DNA of 64,000 bases from positions 558,001 to 622,000 of the forward strand of contig NZ_JACJSA010000002.1 in the NCBI RefSeq assembly GCF_014697545.1, in the 5' to 3' direction. The first letter of the stretch is position 1, and every line of letters begins with the position of its first letter. The position numbers and the translations under genes were made by a program. The notes beneath the pieces are model-generated. The model had not been told where the DNA came from. It saw nothing but the letters and a program-made list of their open reading frames with translations, and searched no databases. Positions 1-8,024 of this stretch are shown here, piece after piece. The DNA is from Oscillatoria sp. FACHB-1407 (lineage in GTDB: Bacteria; Cyanobacteriota; Cyanobacteriia; Elainellales; Elainellaceae).

Positions 1-1100
1 GGTAAAAAGAAAATCTCAGAGGTGCCCTGTGGCACATGTGCCGATCGCCCCGCCCGTTGCAACAGTCTTGCCAGATTTTTGGCACTGCCAATTTGCACCA
101 CTCGCTCAACGGGTTGAAAGTCCACTCCTAAATCCAATGATGAGGTACAGACGACCCACTTAATCGTTCCTGCTTTGACTCCTGCCTCGATCGCCTCTCG
201 TTCTTTGACATCAATCGATCCATGATGTAGTGCAATGCGATCGCCATACTCCGGTACGGCAAATAACAGGGCTTGATACCACCGCTCAGACTGCGATCGC
301 GTGTTGGTAAAAATCAGCGTCGAGACATTGATATCTAACGCCTCCACCAGTTCATCTAGCATCCGCAAACCCAGATGTCCTGCCCAAGGAAAGCTATCCA
401 CTGAGGTTGGTAAAACGCTTTTAATCACCGTCTGTCGCTGCAAATTCGCCTGAATGATTTTGGGTTCTACCCCCAATCCCACCGCAACTTGCGCCGCTTC
501 AGAGGGATTACCTAACGTTGCAGAAATCGCCCACGTTTGCAGGGTGGGTTGCAGCGATCGCAAGTGAGACAGGCACAACTCCGTTTGAGTCCCACGTTTT
601 GAATTGAGCAACTCATGCCATTCATCCAAAATCACTACTCGCAGCGAACTAAACCGTTCTCGATTGCCCTCATAAGACAACATCACTGACAACGATTCGG
701 GTGTCGTAATCAAAATGTCGGGCATGTTTTTGAGTTGACGAGTCTTGCGGGAGGAAGTGGTATCTCCGGTACGAGATTCCACCTTTAGCTTCCAACCCAT
801 CTCTTGAATGGGACGCAAAATCGCCTGTTCAATATCCCGCGACAATGCCCTGAGAGGTGTGATGTACAGTAGTTGCAGTCCAGGTTTGGGGGCATCTAAC
901 ATTGCCGCGATCGCCCCCATCACCGCCGCATAGGTCTTGCCGGAACCCGTCGGCACCTGAATCATGCCGCTTTCACCTGCCAGCACTGCCTGCCATGTCT
1001 CCATCTGAAACGGCAACGGTTGCCAACCCTGTTTCTCAAACCACTCCAGGGCAGGCTGTAAGCAACTTAAATCAAATTTTTTCTGACGATGACGTGGCAC
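1..1100 (-). CDS. Ligase-associated DEXH-box DNA helicase (Lhr-like), 3' end outside window
   Basis: This is an SF2 helicase that is expected to act with the adjacent ATP-dependent DNA ligase in DNA repair. The frame is open from a GTG at 1098-1100 to the window edge, about 366 codons, so the C-terminal half is missing. Visible motifs are Walker A PTGSGKT at residues 50-56, DEWH (motif II) at 159-162, SAT (motif III) near 193, and QRAGRS.H (motif VI) close to the window edge. The GTG start is chosen because GAGGAT lies just upstream and the first residues run straight into the family's usual ALEWF.KQGW opening; an in-frame TAA lies further upstream. The ligase gene lies 290 bp upstream on the same strand, separated by a palindromic repeat. 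The pairing matches the TIGR04120/TIGR04121 type of gene cluster. Confidence 0.9.
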   Translation of the reverse strand, partial: MPRHRQKKFDLSCLQPALEWFEKQGWQPLPFQMETWQAVLAGESGMIQVPTGSGKTYAAVMGAIAAMLDAPKPGLQLLYITPLRALSRDIEQAILRPIQEMGWKLKVESRTGDTTSSRKTRQLKNMPDILITTPESLSVMLSYEGNRERFSSLRVVILDEWHELLNSKRGTQTELCLSHLRSLQPTLQTWAISATLGNPSEAAQVAVGLGVEPKIIQANLQRQTVIKSVLPTSVDSFPWAGHLGLRMLDELVEALDINVSTLIFTNTRSQSERWYQALLFAVPEYGDRIALHHGSIDVKEREAIEAGVKAGTIKWVVCTSSLDLGVDFQPVERVVQIGSAKNLARLLQRAGRSAHVPQGTSEIFFL

Positions 1101-1302
1101 GCAGGAATCCTCAACCAGTATCAAACTTTAGCGATCGCTACCCCTACCCTATCGTTCATTAAATCAGCACAATTACAATATAGAATCGCAGACACAGACT
1201 CAGTAATGCCAATTGTATTGGGATTGCTGCGAACCTTCTTCAGGCTGTGTGAACAAAGCCTGCCTTAACCCTACCTGCGATATAGCAGTACTCACTAAGG
1301 TT

Positions 1303-1365
1303 AGGACGGGGTGCAGGGGTGGAACCCCTGGCTGGGTGCGCAGCCCCCACACCCCCTTATGTCCT
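1303..1365. repeat. Repeat family A, core copy
   Basis: GC-rich double palindrome of the form GGGGTGCAGGGGTGGAACCCC followed by a CAGCCCCCACACCCCC arm, flanked by GTTAGGAC and GTCCTAA. The same core recurs at about 4372, 5966, 11765, 21440, 30220, 34910 and 39210. It fills the gap between the ligase and helicase genes and could act as a terminator or RNA hairpin there, which is inference. Confidence 0.8.
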
Positions 1366-1392
1366 AATGCTTATGCGTAGGGCGATAAAACC

Positions 1393-3033
1393 TCATTCAT
1401 CACAAGTTCCACCATCTCCGCTGACAGAGGTGTGACCACGCAGTAACTGTCGAGCGGTTTCCAACGTATCGGCTTCTGTAGCGGGCTTATCTTTGCGCCA
1501 CCGCAGAATTCTGGGAAAACGAACTGAGATACCCGATTTGTGTCGATTGGATTCAGCGATGCCCTCAAAAGCAATCTCAAACACCTGGATGGGTTCTACC
1601 GATCGCACAGGTCCAAATTTCTCAACGGTATGCTTGCGAATCCATTTGTCGAGTTCCTCAATTTCCTTGTTGTCCAGCCCTGAATAGGCTTTAGCAAAGG
1701 TGACTAATGCCTCGCCATTCCACAAGGCAAAGGTGTAATCGGTAAACAGGTTAGCGCGTTTGCCCGTTCCTGCCTGGGCGTAAATCAGCACCGCATCTAA
1801 CGACATCGGCTCAACCTTGTATTTCCACCAATAGCCTCGTTTGCGACCAACCAGATAGGGGCTATCCACCGCTTTGATCACCAGACCCTCGGCTCCCTGC
1901 TCGCGGGAAGCTTCCCGCAATTGCGTTAACTCCTCCCATGAGGCAAAACTGAGCCAATCGGAAGTGCCAATTAAAGGAGAATTGTAGGATTGAAGCAACG
2001 CTTGAAGCAGGACGCGGCGATCGCCCAGGGGTTTATCTCGAATGTCCTGTCCCTCATGCTCCAACAGGTCATAGGCAATAAACCGAGTCGGGTTCTCTTC
2101 AATTACTTTCGCGGTGACTCGCTTGCGCCCCAGTCGCTTTTGCAGTGCGTTAAAGTTCATGGGGCGATCGCCTTCCCAACACAAGATCTCGCCATCCAGC
2201 ACGTAGCCATTGGGAATGTCAGCAAAAGCCTGCTCAAACTCCGGAAATTGATGAGTGATTAAATCCTCCCCCCGTGACCAGATAAACAACTGGTTAGCAC
2301 GGCGAATGATCTGTGCCCGAATACCATCCCATTTCCATTCTGCTCGCCAGTTCGAGAAATTCTCTGTCTTAAAGCGATCCTCTTCCAGTTGAGACGCCAG
2401 AAAAAATGGATAAGGTCTACTGGGTGAATGGGTGATATGTTCGTCCTGAACAAGCTGCTGATAAAATTCCACGGTGGGTTCAAAGTCACCCATTAATCGA
2501 TGAGCTAGATCAGGCTCAGGGATGTTAAATGCGGCGGAGAGTCCTTTAATGACAAGTTTCTCAGAGACACCCACTCGAAATGCCCCTGTTAATAACTTAT
2601 TAAGAATAAAGACCTCAAATGAATTGAGAGATGACCACCATGACACCACAAGTTGCGTTAATTCAGCATCCGACTCAACCTGTTTAATAACTGGAATGAT
2701 CTGCTCCATCCATTCTTGTAACGGTATTGCAGACCCCGTTTTGGAGGTTAGTAATGTGTCTTTCAATAACAGCGAAATGACTTCGGCTGTGTCTCCCACA
2801 TGAGCATAACAATCTTCAAACAACCACTCTGGAATCTCTGAAATTTGCAGAAAAATCTTTCGCAGAACGTTAGATGTAATTAATCGTTTACGTGTCTTAC
2901 CCAATAACAAATACAATGCCCATACAGCATTCGCAGGTTCTTCATCCTGAAAATAATGTTGCAATGCACTGACTTTTTCGTTAGTCGAGGTAGTTTCATC
3001 AATTTGTTGAAAAAGCCGTGTAAATCGCTGCAT
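1393..3033 (-). CDS. ATP-dependent DNA ligase (helicase-associated type)
   Basis: A 546-residue ATP-dependent DNA ligase of the bacterial type found next to DEXH helicases (TIGR04120 family). The N-terminal alpha-helical DNA-binding region covers roughly residues 1-200. The adenylation motif KWDG lies at 234-237 (K234 is the expected AMP-lysine), followed by the nucleotidyltransferase core with DGEIL and the EGLVIK motif. An OB-fold domain with WWKYKVEP follows to the C terminus. The length is normal for the family. The start is the ATG giving MQRFTRLFQQID. The helicase follows downstream on the same strand. The exonuclease and metallophosphoesterase genes often linked to this pair are not seen here; one or both could lie beyond position 1. 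HIP1 sites inside the gene indicate long residence in the genome. Confidence 0.93.
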   Translation of the reverse strand: MQRFTRLFQQIDETTSTNEKVSALQHYFQDEEPANAVWALYLLLGKTRKRLITSNVLRKIFLQISEIPEWLFEDCYAHVGDTAEVISLLLKDTLLTSKTGSAIPLQEWMEQIIPVIKQVESDAELTQLVVSWWSSLNSFEVFILNKLLTGAFRVGVSEKLVIKGLSAAFNIPEPDLAHRLMGDFEPTVEFYQQLVQDEHITHSPSRPYPFFLASQLEEDRFKTENFSNWRAEWKWDGIRAQIIRRANQLFIWSRGEDLITHQFPEFEQAFADIPNGYVLDGEILCWEGDRPMNFNALQKRLGRKRVTAKVIEENPTRFIAYDLLEHEGQDIRDKPLGDRRVLLQALLQSYNSPLIGTSDWLSFASWEELTQLREASREQGAEGLVIKAVDSPYLVGRKRGYWWKYKVEPMSLDAVLIYAQAGTGKRANLFTDYTFALWNGEALVTFAKAYSGLDNKEIEELDKWIRKHTVEKFGPVRSVEPIQVFEIAFEGIAESNRHKSGISVRFPRILRWRKDKPATEADTLETARQLLRGHTSVSGDGGTCDE

Positions 3034-3069
3034 GGGCTGGGCGGGATATGTCGTTGGATGCTTTCCATC

Positions 3070-3410
3070 CTAAATGTAATACATACCACTGAGCCGTTGT
3101 CGGGCTTCCCGTTGTTGACACAGATCGCGCAGGGTATAACGCTGTAAGACCTCCCTTGCGGTTTGTTGAGCTTCTTGCCAGACATCACGTACCACCAGAG
3201 AATCATCCACAGCAGACGGTTGAGTGGGTTTTGGGTGTTTAGACTCTTCTAAACAACTAAAAATTTCCAGCAATGTAATTTGCCAGGGTTCCCGCGCCAG
3301 GACGTACCCTCCTTTGTTGCCCCGCTGGCTAATGCACAGTAATCCGATTGTCTTATCGTAGTATTTGCCGACAAGCTTCTACAAATTTTGCAGCAATGAT
3401 CACCGCTACA
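3070..3410 (-). pseudogene. Rrf2-family transcriptional regulator, decayed N terminus
   Basis: The reading frame ending at 3070 encodes the C-terminal two thirds of a cyanobacterial Rrf2-type winged-helix regulator, including SQRGNKGGYVLAREPWQITL and the family's typical C-terminal YTL.DL...R...MYYI. Upstream the frame meets a TAG. The expected preceding helix (a DRYLEQLLATLRR-like segment) is recognisable as AKFVEACRQILR in another frame, so at least one frameshift separates the halves. Further upstream I cannot recover the DNA-recognition helix. The neighbouring ligase on the same strand starts only 37 bp downstream, so the fragment may still be transcribed. It is probably non-functional, because Rrf2 proteins need the N-terminal HTH. 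Confidence 0.75.
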
Positions 3411-3975
3411 AGGGCTAAGCCATTTCAAAACACTCATCAGTCTCATGCCTTCTATCCGCTCAATACAGCTATGAGAGGGGTGCAATTCCTCTGGAAGAGT
3501 AGCTTTCCCTATCTCTGCATTGGTTGGATTGCACTGCTGTTGTTTGGCAGTCTGTTGTTTGTACATTGGCATTCGGTCCTGAGGCGATCGCACCTATTAC
3601 CGTCTCAGCAAACACCACCGGATTTTGAGAAAAGAACCGTTCTATAAAGATTCCATTAAGGGCATTAACAGAGGAACCCGTATTTACCTAGTTTTTCTCT
3701 AGATAGCTTGAAATAAATGTATTGCATCTGGGATGCCATCAGTATTTTCTGGAATTTAGCAATTTATTTTTTAAGGAGAATAAGGACACCATAAGGCTCA
3801 GTCTCTATAGTTTCACCCATGATGTTTTATGGTTTGAGTCGTATCAGTAGATGAACGTATGTATCTACAGAAGCTTGATAAACACTACTCAAAACTGGTG
3901 GCTAGTTTCACTCAGGTTATTGGTCTTGCTTCTTGCTTTTAATGGGATTACCCAATAACAAAGGAGTCGCAAGAC
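3411..3975. other. Intergenic region without a convincing gene
   Basis: The first part is the fully decayed 5' side of the Rrf2 remnant. The rest is AT-rich and contains no frame with coding character that I can support. An AAGGAG ribosome-binding site at its end serves the gene at 3976. Confidence 0.5.
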
Positions 3976-4347
3976 ATGCTAGGAAATAATAAGCCACCTG
4001 TATCTTTCAACGGTTCTTACAAAGATCCCAAAGGAACAGGGTTGTCTCCATCCTCATTGTCGCAACCATCTGATTTACAACCTGGGTTCATCTCCATGCT
4101 TCGACGCAACGTATTTAGAAGCTCCAGCACTCCTGAGATGACGAGCACCTACGATTCAGCCAGCTATGGTGGAACAGTAGATTCAGCCAGCTATGGCGGT
4201 GGCACCGATCCTGTTCCTTACAAATTTCACTACAATCAGGGACGCGGTAACGGTGCAGAAGGCGGAGATCCAGGCAAATCTCAACCTCATGGCAGCAGCA
4301 ATGACGAATTAGGGCAAACTCCTGGTTCTAAGAATTTATTCTTCTAA
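3976..4347 (+). CDS. Hypothetical small low-complexity protein
   Basis: A 123-residue protein of unknown function. It is rich in Gly, Ser, Pro and Asn and looks disordered. Around residues 56-76 the heptad DSASYGG is present as a tandem repeat, and the C-terminal half is Gly/Asn/Ser-rich, ending in KNLFF. There is no signal peptide or membrane segment. The start is supported by AAAGGAG about 10 bp upstream. It stands alone between a decayed regulator and a repeat. I do not recognise the family; it could be a cyanobacteria-restricted protein. Confidence 0.6.
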   Translation: MLGNNKPPVSFNGSYKDPKGTGLSPSSLSQPSDLQPGFISMLRRNVFRSSSTPEMTSTYDSASYGGTVDSASYGGGTDPVPYKFHYNQGRGNGAEGGDPGKSQPHGSSNDELGQTPGSKNLFF

Positions 4348-4354
4348 ACTATAG

Positions 4355-4446
4355 CGATCGAGGGGGTAGTTAGGACGGTGTGCAGGGGTTCCATCCCTGG
4401 GGTGCAGCCCCCACACCCCCTTGTCTCAACTGTCTCAATTGCTATA
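4355..4446. repeat. Repeat family A copy with TATAGC-type ends
   Basis: A copy of the GC-rich palindromic core (about 4372-4422) bounded by CTATAGCGAT on the left and ATTGCTATAC on the right. The ends are inverted repeats of TATAGC type, as in the elements at 5884 and 41360, which suggests a small non-autonomous (MITE-like) element. The region up to the next gene (4447-4614) also holds a fragment of repeat family B near 4525-4560. Confidence 0.65.
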
Positions 4447-4614
4447 CTCATCAATCCAGTTAAACCAAATCGCCATCACCGACTGTCCTATCTCTTGAGG
4501 TAGGGCAGTTTTGGTTTAGGCATGGGAATTCAATAAGTTCGATATTGGGTAGGGACAGGTTTTGCTTCCTATAGCGGCGGTTGAAATCGCCGAAATTCTT
4601 ATCCCGGATTCACA

Positions 4615-5670
4615 TTACCTCAAAAATTGGAGACAGGTTTGAACGACCTTATCCAAATGATCCTGATTCCAATGAGCTAACTGATGTGCTAAGGCTTGAG
4701 CGTTATTAGATAAGCTCAATACCTCCGCCTGAGCCATCAACAAATGCTCCCAATTTGGTGCCGTCAGCATCTGCCCAATTCCCAATCGTAGAAGGGCGAT
4801 CGCATTCAGTTGTTGCTCAATATAGCGCGGCAAAATTAACTGGGGCACACCCGCCAGAACACAGGCAACGGTAGTCGTCAAGCCACCATGATGAAGGGCG
4901 ATCGCCGTATTAGTGAGTGCCTCCTGCAAGGGTTTGAATCCTGAGTCGGGGTTCAGCGTTTCCAGAACCAGATCGCGGAAGGGGTAATCACCACCAAGAT
5001 ATGCCCAGGCGTGTAGAGCAGCACTATCACCAATAGTGTCTCCGCCGAGCTTAAGGGGGGTGATGTGGATACCCACATAGTCTGTGTTGGGATCACGCCA
5101 TCCCCGATAGTGATCCAATTCTGGAATGCTAAAGATAAAGCTGCGATCGCCGTTCAAAATTTGTCCCAGGGGTGCATCCTGCCTAACAATTTGGTGTACC
5201 GTCTCACTGACGGCTTGTTGTCGAAGATCGGTGTCGGGTGAAGCTGGCAATCGAAAGATAGGAAATATCTCAGTCGGTGGGGGCACAGCAAAATGGCTGC
5301 CAACCACAACCGTTGGGAGCAACCCGTGAGCAGCTAGAACTAGCCCTGGTGCGTGATCAGTCACTACTAAGTCAGGATTAACTGTTTTCAGAATGTCTTG
5401 CCACTGGTGTATATGAGGTTGCAAGAGGGAGGCATCATCAAATCCAAAGCTGGCTAAGAGGTCAGCAAAGGTATGAGAATCCTCGCGTCCGGTAAAAGGC
5501 AGGCGAGGAGCCACTAAGCTTTGCCAGGGAAAGTCCATGCCCTTGAGGTTGTAGCTCTTGAGTGCAAAAACAGGCGTACATCCCTGCTGGCTCAATCGAT
5601 GTGCCAATGCTACTAACCGTTGAATGTGTCCCTGTCCGGCTCCCAGTTCCCATCCCAGTAAAACTTTCAT
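4615..5670 (-). CDS. UDP-glycosyltransferase-like protein (GT1/MGT type)
   Basis: A 351-residue GT-B fold glycosyltransferase related to UDP-glucosyl/glucuronosyl transferases of the MGT type. The N-terminal Rossmann domain opens with MKVLLGWELGAGQGHIQRL (GxGH loop). The C-terminal nucleotide-sugar domain carries ALHHGGLTTTVACVLAGVPQ, the HGG...T...AGVP signature for binding the donor. The acceptor cannot be told from sequence. Length is slightly short for the family but both domains are present. It is monocistronic, with long repeat-containing spacers on both sides. Confidence 0.82.
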   Translation of the reverse strand: MKVLLGWELGAGQGHIQRLVALAHRLSQQGCTPVFALKSYNLKGMDFPWQSLVAPRLPFTGREDSHTFADLLASFGFDDASLLQPHIHQWQDILKTVNPDLVVTDHAPGLVLAAHGLLPTVVVGSHFAVPPPTEIFPIFRLPASPDTDLRQQAVSETVHQIVRQDAPLGQILNGDRSFIFSIPELDHYRGWRDPNTDYVGIHITPLKLGGDTIGDSAALHAWAYLGGDYPFRDLVLETLNPDSGFKPLQEALTNTAIALHHGGLTTTVACVLAGVPQLILPRYIEQQLNAIALLRLGIGQMLTAPNWEHLLMAQAEVLSLSNNAQALAHQLAHWNQDHLDKVVQTCLQFLR

Positions 5671-5738
5671 GAGTGTTGTTACTACGCTGTGTTGTTCAGT
5701 GTTCCCAGTTCACCAAATCGGGTATCTGTCGTTGTTTT

Positions 5739-5875
5739 AGGAATGAAAATTAAATAAGTTCGATGTTTGGTAGGGGTGGGTTTCGCCGTTGAATCCATTG
5801 CAGAGTGTAGATTGATCTGCTAAACCCGCCCGTACAGTTTGCAGATTTAAGAAATTCACAATTCTTAGATATTTA
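5739..5875. repeat. Repeat family B, full copy 1
   Basis: A segment of about 135 bp starting AGGAATGAAAATTAAATAAG, with a central GGTAGGGGTGGGTTT and AAACCCGCCCGTACAGTTTG and ending CACAATTCT. A close copy lies in the opposite orientation at 30048-30178, and a partial one near 4525. The GGCGGGTTT/AAACCCGCC arms can pair. Confidence 0.75.
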
Positions 5876-5883
5876 AAGTGGCG

Positions 5884-6047
5884 TATATAGCAATCCCAAA
5901 TGGGGTGTGAGAGGCACATTCCCTGACTCACCTCCGCTGCATCGAATATGGCTACGGCTTTACAAGGGGGTACGGGGGCTGCGTCCCCAGTTAGGGGTTT
6001 CACCTCTGCACCCCGTTCTAACCAACCCCTCAGTTGCTATGTAGCTT
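5884..6047. repeat. MITE-like element of repeat family A with TATAGC ends
   Basis: The unit begins TATAGCAATCCCAAATGGG and ends CAGTTGCTATG, enclosing an inverted copy of the GC-rich family A core (about 5966-6030). Inverted TATAGCAA / TTGCTAT ends suggest a non-autonomous element. Confidence 0.6.
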
Positions 6048-6066
6048 TTTAGCTGAATCAGCAAAT

Positions 6067-6138
6067 TGTAGTTAAAAATACAAAGCAACTTTATCTACAT
6101 TTCTTCCTAAGAAATAGGTCTGTAGTTAAAAATACAAA
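6067..6138 (+). promoter_or_regulatory. Two NtcA-like boxes (GTAN8TAC)
   Basis: The 18-mer TGTAGTTAAAAATACAAA occurs exactly twice, at 6067-6084 and 6121-6138. Each copy contains GTA-N8-TAC, the binding consensus of the cyanobacterial nitrogen regulator NtcA. The sites lie about 400 bp upstream of the nitrogenase-domain gene at 6528. I cannot place a -10 box at the canonical spacing, so function is inferred. Confidence 0.45.
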
Positions 6139-6527
6139 ATAGTTTTGTACTCTATTTCCTCAGTCGTAGAATTGATGGAAATGGCTGATTTTCTTCACCC
6201 ACTTGGATGATGCTGAGAGGATGAAGCAAAGGACTGACTCTCCCGATACTATAGTAATTGTAAGGTTTCTGACAGGTCTAAGAGTGTTCGTATTGCAGCT
6301 GCTTAAATGCTGATTCAAACGAGCAATATAAACTGTGAAAGAGCCGATTTTAATTACTGTTATCTATTAACCAAACTTTTCCTTAGAAACAATTCATCGG
6401 AACTTTAGGGAACCTTTAACGCTTTTCTTAGTTCCTTTAATAAAGATCTATGATCCTGTTTGTATCTTGAAAGCATCAACCTCAATGGCGATCGCAAGAT
6501 TGTCGCATTGTGAGACATTGTGAGACT

Positions 6528-6827
6528 ATGAAAACCTCGTCACTGCACCCTTCAAATAACAGGTTTTGTTTGGACATTCTCAATCCTGTTCGTCAGTGGT
6601 TAGACCAGTTTGAAGTCCAAGATTCTAAAATCGCTCACCGCATCGCTACATTAATTCCGGCTCAATGCCCATTTGAGCGTGACATTACCGTTTTAGGTCA
6701 CAAAATCGCCCATATTCCCCCCTTGTGCAAACTCAACCCCCTCTATGAACAACTGGTTGGCTTGCGGTTCCGGGCATTGTGCTATCTAGCAGATGTCTGT
6801 GGCGAAGATATTGGAGCGTATATCTAG
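6528..6827 (+). CDS. Mo-dependent nitrogenase C-terminal domain protein (PF06967)
   Basis: A small cyanobacterial protein (about 99 residues) of the family named after the C-terminal domain of Mo-dependent nitrogenase. It carries the family's conserved block CPFERDI followed by HIPPLCKLNPLYEQLVGLRF and CGEDI. The biochemical role is unknown; family members are common in cyanobacteria, including non-diazotrophs, so it does not by itself indicate nitrogen fixation. The ATG at 6528 is preferred; a GTG at 6510 in the same frame lies in a short direct repeat (GTGAGAC...) without a clear ribosome-binding site. Two GTAN8TAC boxes lie upstream. Confidence 0.82.
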   Translation: MKTSSLHPSNNRFCLDILNPVRQWLDQFEVQDSKIAHRIATLIPAQCPFERDITVLGHKIAHIPPLCKLNPLYEQLVGLRFRALCYLADVCGEDIGAYI

Positions 6828-6974
6828 CTTTAGGCTTGTGCAAAAGTGTGGGATCACGGGTTTGAAATTACTGGATATCAGTAGATATCAATGGTGTACA
6901 GTTTATAACCCGTTTAGAATAACTATAGAAAGATTGACTATAGACCGTTCTAGTTGGTGATCCCTGAGCACTGT

Positions 6975-7445
6975 ATGGATGAAACTTCAATCAAGTCGCT
7001 GTTAGAAAATCTGAAAAGCTCAGATGAAACTGTACGGCAACAAGCCACCCATGACCTCTGGCAACTCTGGTTTCAGCAAAAGGGAGCCTATGGATTGGCT
7101 CTCTTAGGACGAAGCCAAACTCTGTTAGAGGCGGGTGCAGCCCATGAAGCTGAAGAGCTATTAACCGAGTTAATTCACGATCAACCTGATTTTGCCGAAG
7201 CGTGGAATCGCCGTGCTGTGCTCTATTACTTACAAAAGCAGTATCGCCAGTCGTTAGCCGATTGTGAACAGGTGATTGCCCTGAATCCCATTCATTTTGG
7301 GGCAATTCATGGGCAGGGGTTGTGCCACATGGCGTTGGGAGAATACGTTGCTGCTATTCAGGCATTTCGTAGGGCATTGGAGATTCAGCCCTACTCGATT
7401 GAAAATCAGCGGTTGATGCTGGAGTGTATGGCGAAATTGAGCTAA
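6975..7445 (+). CDS. Tetratricopeptide-repeat protein
   Basis: A 156-residue TPR protein starting MDETSIKSLLENL. After an N-terminal helical segment there are about three TPR units: one around AEELLTELIHDQPDFAEAW, one around QYRQSLADCEQVIALNP, and one ending AIQAFRRALEIQPYS. It is likely a cytoplasmic protein-protein interaction module, as there is no signal peptide. The ATG at 6975 is preferred to a TTG 21 bp upstream. Partner unknown. Confidence 0.8.
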   Translation: MDETSIKSLLENLKSSDETVRQQATHDLWQLWFQQKGAYGLALLGRSQTLLEAGAAHEAEELLTELIHDQPDFAEAWNRRAVLYYLQKQYRQSLADCEQVIALNPIHFGAIHGQGLCHMALGEYVAAIQAFRRALEIQPYSIENQRLMLECMAKLS

Positions 7446-7533
7446 TGCCAGTTTGCCTGATGAGCCTGGTGAATCCATATGTGACTGCAACCAGGTGCCT
7501 TCAAAAAGACTATTGTGCCCAGCTTCAAATGAG

Positions 7534-7944
7534 TCAGGTTTGGGGATCAAGGGCTGTGATTGCCCAGTCTTCTCCCTCAGTTTCACGCTTGGGACGCGCT
7601 AAACTCCACGTTTTGTCTCCAGTCTGCTGTAGGTAAATCTCAAATGGATTCTCTCGCTGAGTGACGTGATGGTCGGGGAAGTCGAGGGTGACATCATAGG
7701 TGCCTTGCAGGTGATAGGCAGCTAACCCTTGAATCATCAGGGAGTCCCGATGGTTGACTTTGATGTGATTGATTTTAGAGGATGGGGCTTGAGGCGCGTC
7801 GGTGTAGAGAAGTTGCCCTAATTCTTGCTGCGTTTGGGTGAGTTGGAGGGCGATCGCCTGCTCAACCAGTGACTGAGGGATATTACCAAAGCCACAGGCC
7901 GTCAATAGGGTTGCGAGCATCACGACTAAAACGATTCGGATCAT
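7534..7944 (-). CDS. Putative lipoprotein
   Basis: A 136-residue protein with an N-terminal signal sequence (MIRIVLVVMLATLLTACG) ending in a lipobox L-T-A-C, so Cys17 is the likely lipidated residue. The mature part has an alpha-helical start followed by a beta-rich segment (HLQGTYDVTLDFPDHHV) and no recognised domain. It is probably anchored in the plasma or outer membrane facing the periplasm. It is followed on the same strand, after its own upstream gap, by no obvious operon partner. Function unknown. Confidence 0.75.
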   Translation of the reverse strand: MIRIVLVVMLATLLTACGFGNIPQSLVEQAIALQLTQTQQELGQLLYTDAPQAPSSKINHIKVNHRDSLMIQGLAAYHLQGTYDVTLDFPDHHVTQRENPFEIYLQQTGDKTWSLARPKRETEGEDWAITALDPQT

Positions 7945-8024
7945 GGTTTTTGGATCAACGGTATCTCATTTTGGATTTTAGATGGGCGATTCTGGATTGC
8001 TCAATCCCCAGGTTTCAATGAGGG

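Noticed and set aside
3471-3647. A plus-strand frame with one hydrophobic segment (FPYLCIGWIALLLFGSLLFV) that could be a small membrane protein
   Set aside because: It lies opposite the decayed Rrf2 gene, has no clear ribosome-binding site and no recognisable family. It is more likely the antisense of old coding sequence.
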